From IMG/VR virus record IMGVR_UViG_3300016457_000057, positions 1 to 53,867 of that record: a stretch of DNA of 53,867 nucleotides. The stretch is one strand, 5' to 3'. This stretch comes from a virus. The notes beneath the pieces are model-generated. The model made no database searches, was not told where the DNA came from, and saw nothing but the letters and a program-made list of their open reading frames with translations. A program made the position numbers and the translations under genes. This document shows, piece after piece, positions 16,218 through 24,991 of the stretch (the stretch's first letter is position 1; the number at the start of each line of letters is the position of its first letter).

Positions 16218-17028
16218 ATGGGAACGATACTATTGCCCTTTTTGCCATTATAGAGGAAAGTCTCCTGATGTAAAAGGGAAGTTGTATGTAAATTGGGCAG
16301 CTAAACGCTATCTTTGTTTTCGATGTGGTAGTAAAGGTCGTTCATCTGAGTTGGACCGAAAGTCTTTAGTTCCTTACCGAGGATTTCTGAGTTCGGGACA
16401 CACTGACTCTTCTTCAACTTGGGATCCTCGTAGGTTTGTTGAGTATAGTTTGACAGAGGTTCGAGATCAATTCCCCGAAGTTTATCGTCTTCTTGAGAGG
16501 AAACACGCACTCGATCGTTTTCAGAAGGTGAACTTAGTTTTCTTTACTCAAGGTTATGGTTTAGTAATTCCTATAGATCAGGATAATTTTCAGATTCGCC
16601 TGTTTTCTAGTGCACCTGACGCACCGAAGTATTTGACTAAGAAGGGATTCCGTAAGAACGGGGTTTTGCTAGGTGCTGATAAGCTAGTTGGAGACTTTGC
16701 GATTTTTGTTGAAGGTATTTTTGATTATTATCGTTTGGAAGGTTTGGCCGTTTGTGTTTTTGGACACTTTATTTCTTCGTCTGTAACTAACCAACTCTTA
16801 GCAAAGGGGGTTAGGAAGTTCCTTGTATTTTGGGATGATGATTCGTGGGAAGAATCAGTGAGAGCAGCTGTAGAACTCTATCAGACCTACTTAGTGAAGA
16901 CTTACGCCGTTTTCTGTTTAGACGGATCTCCTTCAGATACTTCTCAACTGTGGGACTCCCCGTGTTTGGAGGTGACCTCGGGTTCTTTTATGAGTTTAAG
17001 AGAATTTGTGTATAAGGAGGTAGCATGA
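16207..17028 (+). CDS. dnaG: DnaG-type DNA primase
   Basis: 273 residues from the ATG after GGAGAGTAG. It has an N-terminal zinc finger (YCPFCHYRG, then LCFRCGS) and a Toprim domain with IFVEGIFDYYRL and FLVFWDDDS. It is shorter than host DnaG (about 600) and lacks the C-terminal helicase-binding domain, as in many phage primases. It lies directly after the helicase and overlaps it. Confidence 0.85.
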   Translation: MTTEWERYYCPFCHYRGKSPDVKGKLYVNWAAKRYLCFRCGSKGRSSELDRKSLVPYRGFLSSGHTDSSSTWDPRRFVEYSLTEVRDQFPEVYRLLERKHALDRFQKVNLVFFTQGYGLVIPIDQDNFQIRLFSSAPDAPKYLTKKGFRKNGVLLGADKLVGDFAIFVEGIFDYYRLEGLAVCVFGHFISSSVTNQLLAKGVRKFLVFWDDDSWEESVRAAVELYQTYLVKTYAVFCLDGSPSDTSQLWDSPCLEVTSGSFMSLREFVYKEVA

Positions 17029-17849
17029 GCGTTCCTGATGTACAATCACGAAGTGAAGGATTTCCTAAAGTTTACTTACCTTGGGTAGGAGTCGAGGGTA
17101 TCCGGTACCCTGTTTACGTTTACTACCCTCTTACTGAAATATTTATGCAAACACTTGGAAGTTTTAATGTGTATTGTTCTTTAAACCCGGAAGTGAAAGG
17201 CGTTCATATGTCGCGTTTTTACGAGGTAATTCAGGACGTCTTTTCTGAGAAGAAGTTGTTAACCCAAAACGTTTCCGACACGTTAGGTGCAGTTACAGGT
17301 CGATTAGAGAACGAGAATGCACGAGTAGAGGTATCTTTTACTTATTTAGTTTCTACTACTGCTCCTGTGAGTGAGATCGATCAGTTTCTACCCGTTGAAG
17401 TTAAAGTTACAGGTATTAGGATGAAAGGGTACCCTGATTATATACTGATAAGTGTTGACGTTCCTTACACGTCATTATGTCCTTGTAGTAAGGAAATTTC
17501 TCAGTTTGGAGCGCATAATCAGCGATCAGTTGCCTCTGTCACAGTTACCACTCCCCCCAACAACGAGGTCCTGTTTGAAGATTTAGTGGGTGTGGTCGAA
17601 AATGGCGCTAGCGCGCCAATCAGGGAATGCTTGAAGCGGGTTGATGAGAAATACGTAACAGAGCGTGCTTATTTGAACCCTGTTTTTGTAGAGGATATGG
17701 TTCGGTTGATTGGTCTTGAACTCGAAAAGCGTGCGCTCCCTTACCTGATTAAAGTTACTCATTTCGAGAGTATTCATGCACACAACGCTGTCGCGTTTGC
17801 TTGGTCATCGGATTTTAATTTTGCGCTGTTTAACTATTTAGGTAACTGA
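17025..17849 (+). CDS. folE2: GTP cyclohydrolase FolE2 (type IB)
   Basis: 274 residues. It hydrolyses GTP to dihydroneopterin triphosphate, the first step toward both folate and 7-deazaguanines. The signature is LCPCSKEISQFGAHNQRS, with the metal-binding cysteine; HFESIHAHNA near the C-terminus is the second conserved stretch. With queE and queC in the same window, its role here is most likely preQ0 supply. FolE2 works without strict zinc dependence, useful where zinc is scarce. The start follows AAGGAGG. Confidence 0.92.
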   Translation: MSVPDVQSRSEGFPKVYLPWVGVEGIRYPVYVYYPLTEIFMQTLGSFNVYCSLNPEVKGVHMSRFYEVIQDVFSEKKLLTQNVSDTLGAVTGRLENENARVEVSFTYLVSTTAPVSEIDQFLPVEVKVTGIRMKGYPDYILISVDVPYTSLCPCSKEISQFGAHNQRSVASVTVTTPPNNEVLFEDLVGVVENGASAPIRECLKRVDEKYVTERAYLNPVFVEDMVRLIGLELEKRALPYLIKVTHFESIHAHNAVAFAWSSDFNFALFNYLGN

Positions 17850-17863
17850 AAGGAGGTTAGGTA

Positions 17864-18322
17864 ATGTTGTTTCCAGAGGATATTTTGATTGAGGCCCTTG
17901 ATAAGATTTACGTCCCTCGTAGAGGTGAGCAGTTCTCCGCCGGCTACGATTTGGTTACTCACACGGTATCCCCTTCGCTTGGTGATTCCCCCGGAGATTA
18001 CTTAATCCCTAGTCAAGCAACAGTTAAGTTGCACTGCGGCTTTCGCATGGCTTTACCAAGAAACTACTTTGCCTTAATTGTACCAAGGTCTTCCTGGCGA
18101 CGACAGGGTTTACTGTGTTTATCTGTTTACGATCCTGGTTACCTCGACTTTGTTGAGCCTTTTGTGACTAACCTTTCTGACAGTGCTTTAGTAGTACACA
18201 CTGGTGAGCGAGTCCTCCAAATGCTGATCCTACCACTAGAGCGTTTGGAGTTAGTGACAGTCGATGCGTTGCCCGCTTCTTTACACAATCGGGGCGGTGG
18301 CGCTGGTTCTACTGGCAAATAA
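17864..18322 (+). CDS. dut: dUTP diphosphatase
   Basis: 152 residues. The five trimeric-dUTPase motifs are readable: AGYDL, VPRSSW, VYDPGYLDFVEPFVTN, GERVLQMLILP and RGGGAGSTGK. In motif III the usual IDSDYRG is replaced by VYDPGYLD, so it could have mixed dCTP deaminase/dUTPase ancestry. It lowers dUTP, which fits the uracil-DNA glycosylase domain fused to the next gene product. The start follows AAAGGAGG. Confidence 0.88.
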   Translation: MLFPEDILIEALDKIYVPRRGEQFSAGYDLVTHTVSPSLGDSPGDYLIPSQATVKLHCGFRMALPRNYFALIVPRSSWRRQGLLCLSVYDPGYLDFVEPFVTNLSDSALVVHTGERVLQMLILPLERLELVTVDALPASLHNRGGGAGSTGK

Positions 18323-18349
18323 TTAACCGTAACTGAGGAGGTTATTGAG

Positions 18350-21300
18350 ATGGAGTTGCATACACACATTCTTGAGTATTGCCGTGCCTGTCCTCTATAT
18401 CGGAATTCCCTTAGGTTTGTTCCTCCGGAAGGGAGTGTTCACGCACCTATTTGTATAGTTGGGCAGAGCCCGGGTATTAATGAGTTCTTTGAAGGAAGGC
18501 CGTTTGTTGGAAAGTCAGGAGAAGAGATAGCCAAGTTTCTCATTCCTATCCTTGGTACTAGACCTCCAACCTTTGATAAGTTTTTAGAAACCCGTGGAGA
18601 ACATTTATACATTACTAATGCTTGTGTTTGTGAGGTCTTAACTCCTGTTCCTAAAGTGAAGAGGACTTTCTGTTATGACAGACTTCATACGGAACTTCGA
18701 CGCATTTCCCCAAGATTGATCGTTACATTTGGTGGACAAGCTCTTGAGTATGTAACTAGAGGTGAGCTTACTTCTATTCTGTCCGCTAGGGGGTTCCTAC
18801 TCCGTACTGAAGTAGGACCTGTGTTACCCACAATTCATCCGGCGGGTGTAATGAGACAGCCCGAGCTTCGATGGCTGTTCGAGGCTGATATGAGAAAGTT
18901 GGCCAGAATTGTTGAAGGGGCTTACTCAGAACCTTCTCCGTTGATTTTCCAGATCAATACCCTTGGAGCACTTGAGGAGTTGACAAGGTTGGTAGAGTCA
19001 CTCCCAGAAGACACACTGATGTCATTCGATTTGGAGACGACCGATACGAACCCGTTTAGATCGTCGATCATTTGTCTCTCCCTCTCTTTTGAAGATTGGG
19101 TTGGGTATACTATTCCAATGGATGACCCGATTGTTGTTCCTTACATCAAGCGTATTCTTGCGTCTCGATGCCGTAAAGTGGCCCAGAATTGCAAGTTTGA
19201 CCTCCGGTTCCTGAAGAGGAACGGGTTCTGTGTAACTAACATGTACTTCGATACCATGATTGCTCAGCACGTGTTGAACGAGAACCTCCCTGCTGACTTG
19301 AATACGCTTATTACACTGTATTTGGATTACCCAAAGTACGACCGAGAGTTAGAGAAGTTCAAGAAGGAGCATAAGATTAAGTCATATGCAGAAATTCCGC
19401 AAGAAATATTGTTCAAGTACGCAACTCATGACGCCATTGTGACAAGGATGATTGCCCTAAAGCAAATTGAGGAAATACGAGAGAAAGGGTACGAGGAGCT
19501 GTACTGGAAAGTTGAGTTCCCGGTACAACTCGCTTTGGTCGATGTTGAATTAACAGGGATCCTTGTTGATAAGAAACGAGTAGACGAATTAACGAAGCGT
19601 GTGGTGTCCGAGATTCAACAGAACGAACAACAGCTTTTTCAAGCAGTGGGTTATGAGTTCAATTACAAATCTTTTAAACAGTTGACTAAGGCGTTGTATA
19701 CTGATTTGAAGTTTCCTATAGTGAAGAGGTCCCCGACAGGAAACGCATCGGCTGATGAGGGAACCTTACAGAAGCTGAAGTCTAAAGTAGGCTCTGATCC
19801 CAAGAAGTCCGCTGTAATTACTTCGTTGCTCAAACTCAGAGCCCGTCAAAAGTTACTCTCTACTTACCTTTCTGGAGGTAAAGGAGGGATTTGGAAGTTT
19901 GTTGAAAATGATGGGAGAGTACACCCAGATTTTAAAGTTACCGGTACTGTGACCGGTAGATTAAGTGCTGCAGACCCTCCTATTCAGACAATTCCTAAAT
20001 CCGCAGTTAGATCTATTTTCACTGTACCTAAGGGGTACAAGTTCATAGAGGCAGATTTGAACAGTGCTGAATTGTATGCTCTCGCGTGGTATGCAAGGTG
20101 TAAGACCATGCTCGACCAGTTAAACTCGGGTGAAGATTTTCATATTCAAACGGCAGAGCGGATATTTAAGAAAAAGGTTAAGAAAGGAGATATTGAACGG
20201 AAACTGGCAAAGTTTGCCGTTTATGGTATCAGCTACGGCCGCGGGGCGCGTAGCATGGCTGATCAGTTCAAGCTTTCACTAGAAGAGGCACAAAGAATCG
20301 TTGACTCGTTGTTTGAAGCCTATCCTGAGATTCCAACGTTTTTGGACTACGCCGTACAAACCGCTCGGGAGCAGCGAGAACTTCGAAATGTTTTTGGAAG
20401 GACGCGCATCTTTCCTCGAGATTGTGCGTTTATGCCTGTGTGGGAAAGACAAGCCCTGAATTTTCTTCCGCAATGCGTGTGTAAGGGTTCTCTTGTTCTA
20501 ACAGAGTATGGTTACATACCGGTTGAAGAGTGTGACGGAGTTAGAGTTTTTGACAGCAAGGAGTTCACTCCTGCCGTTCTACAAGGACCTCGTTGGAAGG
20601 AAGAAGTAGAGATTACTACTTCTTTTGGACCACCACTATACGCAAGCGGCGATCATCGCGTGTTAGTACTAACAAAGGACGGGATTCAAGAACGGTTTGT
20701 CCGAGATTTGCAAAAAGGGGAGCTGTTAGTAGTTCCTGAGGTGAATACCCTGAATAATAAATTGAAGGAGCTAGAAGATTCATTTTTGCCTAAAGTTAAT
20801 ACTGTGAAAGGGAATGTTTCTTTTTATAAACCTGTTCTAGTAAAGAGAGACGCGCTTCCTAAGATCAGAAAGAGAGGTTTGAAAGGAGGGTCTCCGCTTC
20901 CTGAAACGGCTTACTTGTACCTTTCTAAGGTTTTCCGACATCTACCTTCTCGAGGCCTTTCTGAGACAGAACAAGTTCAACTTCGTAGACTGATACAGGA
21001 GAAGAGTTTATCATATGACCATGCTCGAGAGTTGTATACAAGGTTTAGGTCTCTGTTTAGTCCCGAGGAACGAAACGAACTCGATCTTTTCTTCAAGTCC
21101 ACCTTTTTCGAAGTTACTCAAGTTAGGAGTACAGGCCGGGTTGTAGAGATGTACGATTTAACCGTACAAGGCCCGCGACCCTACTACGTGTGCCAAGGTT
21201 ATTTGGTTCATAATAGTACTGTCGCAGATCATACTAATCAGACGCTTTGGATGCTCCAAATGATTTTTAACGAACGCGGGCTAGATGCGAGAGTGATAAT

Positions 21301-21472
21301 CCAACTTCATGATGCTATAATGGTGGAAGTTCATGAGAGTGTTTTGGATGAAGTTGTTGGTTTAATTCAGGAGTTGTACACGCGCCCTGTGGCTAATACA
21401 GATTTAGTGATCCCGGTTGAAATTGAAGTTGGGGATTGTTGGAAAGGAGGTGATCATTTGTTTGAAGAGTAG
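18350..21472 (+). CDS. polA: UDG - 3'-5' exonuclease - family A DNA polymerase fusion with intein
   Basis: 1040 residues before splicing, 793 after. Residues 1-195 are a family 4/5-type uracil-DNA glycosylase: Fe-S cysteines CRACPLY (11, 14), ACVCEV and TFCYDR, the GQSPG loop, EGRPFVGKSG, and TIHPAGVMR. Residues about 205-400 are a 3'-5' exonuclease (FDLETT at 226-231, AQNCKFDLRF, YATHDAIV). The polymerase has motif A IEADLNSAELYAL, motif B KLAKFAVYGISYG and motif C QLHDAIMVE (His987-Asp988). An intein (709-955) separates B from C. It is probably the replicative polymerase, able to excise uracil or sense it during synthesis. Confidence 0.93.
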   Translation: MELHTHILEYCRACPLYRNSLRFVPPEGSVHAPICIVGQSPGINEFFEGRPFVGKSGEEIAKFLIPILGTRPPTFDKFLETRGEHLYITNACVCEVLTPVPKVKRTFCYDRLHTELRRISPRLIVTFGGQALEYVTRGELTSILSARGFLLRTEVGPVLPTIHPAGVMRQPELRWLFEADMRKLARIVEGAYSEPSPLIFQINTLGALEELTRLVESLPEDTLMSFDLETTDTNPFRSSIICLSLSFEDWVGYTIPMDDPIVVPYIKRILASRCRKVAQNCKFDLRFLKRNGFCVTNMYFDTMIAQHVLNENLPADLNTLITLYLDYPKYDRELEKFKKEHKIKSYAEIPQEILFKYATHDAIVTRMIALKQIEEIREKGYEELYWKVEFPVQLALVDVELTGILVDKKRVDELTKRVVSEIQQNEQQLFQAVGYEFNYKSFKQLTKALYTDLKFPIVKRSPTGNASADEGTLQKLKSKVGSDPKKSAVITSLLKLRARQKLLSTYLSGGKGGIWKFVENDGRVHPDFKVTGTVTGRLSAADPPIQTIPKSAVRSIFTVPKGYKFIEADLNSAELYALAWYARCKTMLDQLNSGEDFHIQTAERIFKKKVKKGDIERKLAKFAVYGISYGRGARSMADQFKLSLEEAQRIVDSLFEAYPEIPTFLDYAVQTAREQRELRNVFGRTRIFPRDCAFMPVWERQALNFLPQCVCKGSLVLTEYGYIPVEECDGVRVFDSKEFTPAVLQGPRWKEEVEITTSFGPPLYASGDHRVLVLTKDGIQERFVRDLQKGELLVVPEVNTLNNKLKELEDSFLPKVNTVKGNVSFYKPVLVKRDALPKIRKRGLKGGSPLPETAYLYLSKVFRHLPSRGLSETEQVQLRRLIQEKSLSYDHARELYTRFRSLFSPEERNELDLFFKSTFFEVTQVRSTGRVVEMYDLTVQGPRPYYVCQGYLVHNSTVADHTNQTLWMLQMIFNERGLDARVIIQLHDAIMVEVHESVLDEVVGLIQELYTRPVANTDLVIPVEIEVGDCWKGGDHLFEE
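20474..21214 (+). mobile_element. Intein in PolA (247 residues)
   Basis: Block A is CVCKGSLVLTEYGYIPVEE with Cys1 after NFLPQ. Block B is YASGDHRVLVL, block F is VVEMYDLTVQGPRPYYV, and block G is CQGYLVHN followed by Ser+1 (STVADH). The insertion point is the conserved polymerase motif that normally reads PQGTAAD. The central 100-120 residues are helical, with no LAGLIDADG or HNH motif that I can see, so the endonuclease is either lost or of an unfamiliar type. His-Asn and Ser+1 should allow self-splicing. Confidence 0.9.
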
Positions 21473-21541
21473 TTTAGGCTTTTTCCTAGAAGAAGTACAA
21501 TAGATGGTCGATGTTAATTTTTTTACAAAAGGAGGTTTGTT

Positions 21542-22405
21542 ATGCCAGTTGATCTCGCTAAAATTAAGAATGATCTTGCTAAGTTTAGCTCTGGGAATTT
21601 TTGGAAACCTAAAACAGGGAAGAATTATATTAGGATTTTACCGCCCTACCGTGAGGACATTCCAGTGTACTACTACGCCGTTCGATTACATTGGGTGAGT
21701 AGTAGATATGTCCTTTGTACAGGAGATGGTTGTATTGTATGTTCAATGTTGCAAGACTCGGCCTTTGCGATGGTACTGAAGGATAAGGTTCAAACAATGA
21801 ACAAGTTCCTCGTGAACATGATTGACTTAGAGAACCCTTCAGCAGGTGTTCAAGTGTGGAGTATGCCTGTTACAGTATGGCGTTCGCTGAATCAGTACTT
21901 TCTAGATCCTAAGTGGGGTGACCTAACTGATGTGAATCAGGGAAGAAATATCACCATAGTTCGTGAAGGCACTGGGGCTAAGGATACTAAATACCAAGTG
22001 TATCCGGATCCTGAACCAACTCCGGTTGACCCGACCTTCTTGTCTGGCCTTAAGGACCTGAGCACGATCTTTGAGGAGATACCGTTTGAGGAGATAGCTG
22101 AGTTACTTCAAAACGAGAATGTGAGACTGACTCCGGCTTCTGTTGGTCAAAGTCTCCCTACGCCTGGTTCTACTCCTCCGTGGGAAGGAACCCCGGGTAG
22201 TCAACAGCCGGTTACACCTTCTACTCAGTCATCTACTCCTAATCCGCAGCCAGCGCCTAGCGCTCCCCCTCAATCACCTCCGCCTGATCAACCAGCTCAG
22301 GCTAGCCCTGCAGTAGAGACACCATCTTCTGATAAGAGTTCTTCGGGCCAGCAATTTGATCCTCAGAAAATGCAAGCTTTGCTCAATAAGTTGATGAATA
22401 AATAG
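21542..22405 (+). CDS. ssb: Single-stranded DNA-binding protein, gp32-like
   Basis: 287 residues. The N-terminus (FWKPKTGKNYIRILPPY) followed by a cysteine cluster (VLCTGDGCIVCSM) matches the gp32-like phage SSB family with a zinc-binding OB fold. The last 90 residues are low-complexity Pro/Ser/Gln/Thr and end with a short helix (QKMQALLNKLMNK) that could be the partner-docking tip. It sits between polymerase and RecA, its expected partners. The start follows AAAGGAGG. Confidence 0.8.
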   Translation: MPVDLAKIKNDLAKFSSGNFWKPKTGKNYIRILPPYREDIPVYYYAVRLHWVSSRYVLCTGDGCIVCSMLQDSAFAMVLKDKVQTMNKFLVNMIDLENPSAGVQVWSMPVTVWRSLNQYFLDPKWGDLTDVNQGRNITIVREGTGAKDTKYQVYPDPEPTPVDPTFLSGLKDLSTIFEEIPFEEIAELLQNENVRLTPASVGQSLPTPGSTPPWEGTPGSQQPVTPSTQSSTPNPQPAPSAPPQSPPPDQPAQASPAVETPSSDKSSSGQQFDPQKMQALLNKLMNK

Positions 22406-22411
22406 AGTCAC

Positions 22412-22442
22412 TGGTAGGGGAGTAGAATATACTCTCCTACCA
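22412..22442 (+). terminator. Hairpin between ssb and recA
   Basis: TGGTAGGGGAGT pairs with ACTCTCCTACCA (one G-T pair) around a 7-base AT loop. It is followed by TTCTGTTAAT, not a real T-run, so it may be an attenuator, a processing site or an RNA-stability element rather than a full terminator. It could give the SSB message a higher level than recA. Confidence 0.55.
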
Positions 22443-22464
22443 TTCTGTTAATGGGAGGTAGGAG

Positions 22465-23592
22465 ATGGAATGGTTAGAAGCTGCTAGAAAGTCACTCAAG
22501 TGTGCGACTTCTACTCTAGATACAATTTCTCAAGACGAACGAGGTTATCTTCCTTCAGGGGTGTTACCCCTTGATTATGTAACAGGAGCTCCTGGATTCC
22601 CTTTAGGTAGAGTTGTAGAGATTTTTGGTCTTGAGTCAGTAGGGAAATCTGCTATTGTAGCAGCACTTCTTGGCTCTGCCCATGTACTAGAAGGGACCGC
22701 TGTCCTCGCTGATACAGAGCACGCTTACACTAATGATTGGGCGAGGCTCTTCTGCGTCTCTCCAGAGAAACTGCTCGTTGTGAACCCTGAACACGTCCAA
22801 GAAGCCGTTGAGACATTTAAGACTCTTTGTACTCTTTTCAAAAAGCACCCCGCACCCCCACCACGTATATTTGCGTGGGATTCTATCGCAGCCACTCCTG
22901 TCCTTGAGGAAATAGACGATGATCTTTCAGATAAGGCCGCAGGCCTTCACGCACGGCTCCTTTCGAAAGGACTTCGTCAACTAACGACCGCTTTGGAAGA
23001 TTTGAATATTTTGTTTGTTGCAACCAATCAGCAAAAGGAAAAGATCAGTATTTGGGGTGCTAGTGGAGTTTCGAAGATTGGTGGTCACGCGTTTGATTTT
23101 CACAGTTGCCTTCAACTACAATTGAAGCGAGTAAGTTTAATTCCTCATCCTGAGAGGAAAAATGAGGTAGTAGGAATGAAACTGTCTGTGACGGCGGTTA
23201 AGAATAAGATTTACCGTCCCTACTTGACCGCTCCGGTCACCTATTATTTTGACTCTGGTTTTGACGATACCGAGTTTGTTACTTGGTTCGCGAAGGAGAC
23301 GGGTATTCTCAAGGATTTGGGTGGAGGTGGTTGGAAAGAGTTCAAAGGTGAAAAATTTCAAGGTACACCTCCGGTTGAGATTTTTTCAGAGATTGAGAAG
23401 TTGGTGGTAGAGACCTACTACGGGCCTCTTGCTAACACGGTTCTTCAACTTCGTAATCTTCGAACCAATCAAGTTCTGCTTTCACCTAAGTGGAGGAAGG
23501 GCGATGTTTCCCACGAAGACGGAGTCCAGACAGCTTTACCTGGAGAAGAGAGTTCTTCAGATACTTCATCCGACGCTAGTTCGGAGTACTGA
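22465..23592 (+). CDS. recA: RecA/UvsX-family recombinase
   Basis: 375 residues. Walker A is FGLESVGKSA, Walker B is RIFAWDSIAA, and L2-like residues ILFVATNQQKEKI lead to SGVSKIGGHAF. The catalytic Glu in LADTEHA is present. The acidic Ser/Asp-rich end (SSSDTSSDASS) is as in other RecA proteins. It catalyses strand exchange for recombination-dependent replication. Its last 89 bases overlap the next gene in another frame. Confidence 0.9.
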   Translation: MEWLEAARKSLKCATSTLDTISQDERGYLPSGVLPLDYVTGAPGFPLGRVVEIFGLESVGKSAIVAALLGSAHVLEGTAVLADTEHAYTNDWARLFCVSPEKLLVVNPEHVQEAVETFKTLCTLFKKHPAPPPRIFAWDSIAATPVLEEIDDDLSDKAAGLHARLLSKGLRQLTTALEDLNILFVATNQQKEKISIWGASGVSKIGGHAFDFHSCLQLQLKRVSLIPHPERKNEVVGMKLSVTAVKNKIYRPYLTAPVTYYFDSGFDDTEFVTWFAKETGILKDLGGGGWKEFKGEKFQGTPPVEIFSEIEKLVVETYYGPLANTVLQLRNLRTNQVLLSPKWRKGDVSHEDGVQTALPGEESSSDTSSDASSEY

Positions 23593-23947
23593 TTATTACT
23601 CGTTGAAAGGGTATTTACTTGGGGATGAGAGGTATTTTGACGTTCCTTTAGTTCGCCCGGGGCTGCTGTTTTGTCGTTACCTCAAGCTCTCTCTGAACCA
23701 ATTACTCAAGAGGGGGTTTACCCCAGAGCTGCGCGAATTCATTCAAGAGTGTCATCAGCTCTCTGGTGGTGATGCTTTTTACATACTGACCCGTAAAGAG
23801 GGGAGTAACATTTTCTTAATCACTCCGATAGATAACTTGCAAACACGCGTTCAACCATATTTGTTCATCAACGGATATTTCTTGTGTGAGTTTACTAACT
23901 TTGCCTCTCATGTGGTTTTAGGAGGTGCTTATGCTGCGAGTAAGTGA
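23504..23947 (+). CDS. Hypothetical protein overlapping recA
   Basis: 147 residues from an ATG after GGAGGAAGG inside the recA 3' end. No family was recognised. It has a mix of aromatic and charged residues and no membrane segment. It ends 17 bases into queE. Overlaps on both sides and a good ribosome site support it as a real gene. Confidence 0.6.
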   Translation: MFPTKTESRQLYLEKRVLQILHPTLVRSTDYYSLKGYLLGDERYFDVPLVRPGLLFCRYLKLSLNQLLKRGFTPELREFIQECHQLSGGDAFYILTRKEGSNIFLITPIDNLQTRVQPYLFINGYFLCEFTNFASHVVLGGAYAASK

Positions 23948-24611
23948 GGTTTTTGAGAGCATCCAGGGTGAAGGTCCTTATGTTGGAGTCCCTGCCCATT
24001 TTGTGCGCCTACAAGGCTGCAATCTTGTTAATCTGCCGTGTGGCCCTTGTCGGATGTGTGATACGAGTTATGCTATTCCCATAAAAACTTCGCCTTCACT
24101 GTGTGCAGAAGGAGATTTTCTGCGATTATTGAAGAGTAAGAGACTGCCACTTCTTGTGATTACGGGTGGAGAGCCGTTACTTCAACAACGGGAATTGGTG
24201 CAATACCTGTCCAGAGTTCCTTCAGAGTTATTGCCAAAGTTAAACGTTGAGACTAACGGGACCATTCCTCCTAGTAGGGAATGGGCGAAGTTTGATACTC
24301 TTTTTTCAGTTAGTCCGAAGTTACACACTTCATCCTATCTTAACTTAACGTCTTTTCGAGGGTTTAAAAAGATACTTAAGGTTGTGTATAATAAGAAGGT
24401 TGATGATTACACTTTTGCGCAGTTTGTGTTCAAGTGCGCTTCCCAGCTCGGAATTGCTTCGGAAGAAGATATTTACGTAATGCCTGAGTCTCGAACTAGG
24501 GATTCTTACGTAGAACAAGGTCTCGCGTGTTTTGAGTTTTGCATGAAGTACGGGTTTAGGTTTGGTACCCGTGAACACTTAGTTCTTTTTAATGGAGTTG
24601 CGGGAAAGTGA
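23931..24611 (+). CDS. queE: 7-carboxy-7-deazaguanine synthase QueE
   Basis: 226 residues. A radical-SAM enzyme that turns 6-carboxytetrahydropterin into 7-carboxy-7-deazaguanine. EVFESIQGEGPYVGVPAHFVR and LQGCNL are characteristic, followed by a non-standard cluster (CNLVNLPCGPCRMCDT) with an insertion between the first and later cysteines, a known QueE variation. VITGGEPLLQ and VETNGTIPP are the radical-SAM and substrate motifs. The start is the ATG after AGGAGG. Confidence 0.93.
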   Translation: MLRVSEVFESIQGEGPYVGVPAHFVRLQGCNLVNLPCGPCRMCDTSYAIPIKTSPSLCAEGDFLRLLKSKRLPLLVITGGEPLLQQRELVQYLSRVPSELLPKLNVETNGTIPPSREWAKFDTLFSVSPKLHTSSYLNLTSFRGFKKILKVVYNKKVDDYTFAQFVFKCASQLGIASEEDIYVMPESRTRDSYVEQGLACFEFCMKYGFRFGTREHLVLFNGVAGK

Positions 24612-24622
24612 GGTCGAAGTTC

Positions 24623-24991
24623 ATGTTTAAGGGTATGTTTACCTTAATGAGCGGCGTGTTGTTGTCTCCTTATTGCGCCAGTCAAATGGTGATTTTGGTT
24701 TGTCTGGTGATTGTGGAACTAGTCCTAAGTGTGTACTTGTCTTTGAAGTATCGGCGGTTTGATAGTCACATACTTCTTAGGACGTGTTGTAAATTCTTAC
24801 TCTACTTCGGAGTCATTTTGACTGCAGTTGGAATCGACTCCTACTTCGGGTTTCGGAGGATTTTAGTACAGGGGTTTCTACTCCCTTTCTTGTCCGTGAC
24901 AGAAGCCCTTGAAGTGTTCAGGCAAGCAACTGAATTAAAGTGGTTTGAGAGGAGATTTCCGCGTTTCTCTTATTGGGTTAGACATGGATGA
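24623..24991 (+). CDS. Holin-like membrane protein
   Basis: 122 residues from ATG after GTGAGGTC (a GTG at 24608 is an alternative). There are three or four hydrophobic segments. The pattern LLRTCCKFLLYFGVILTAVG, then FLSVTEALEVFRQATEL, resembles the Phage_holin_4 (TcdE/BhlA-like) family, where a conserved E-A-L-S/E helix follows the last membrane segment. If right, it would form lysis pores. No endolysin is nearby in this window. Confidence 0.5.
   Translation: MFKGMFTLMSGVLLSPYCASQMVILVCLVIVELVLSVYLSLKYRRFDSHILLRTCCKFLLYFGVILTAVGIDSYFGFRRILVQGFLLPFLSVTEALEVFRQATELKWFERRFPRFSYWVRHG

Noticed and set aside
20474-21214. Considered an ordinary LAGLIDADG intein
   Set aside because: No LAGLIDADG-like decapeptide was found in the middle section.
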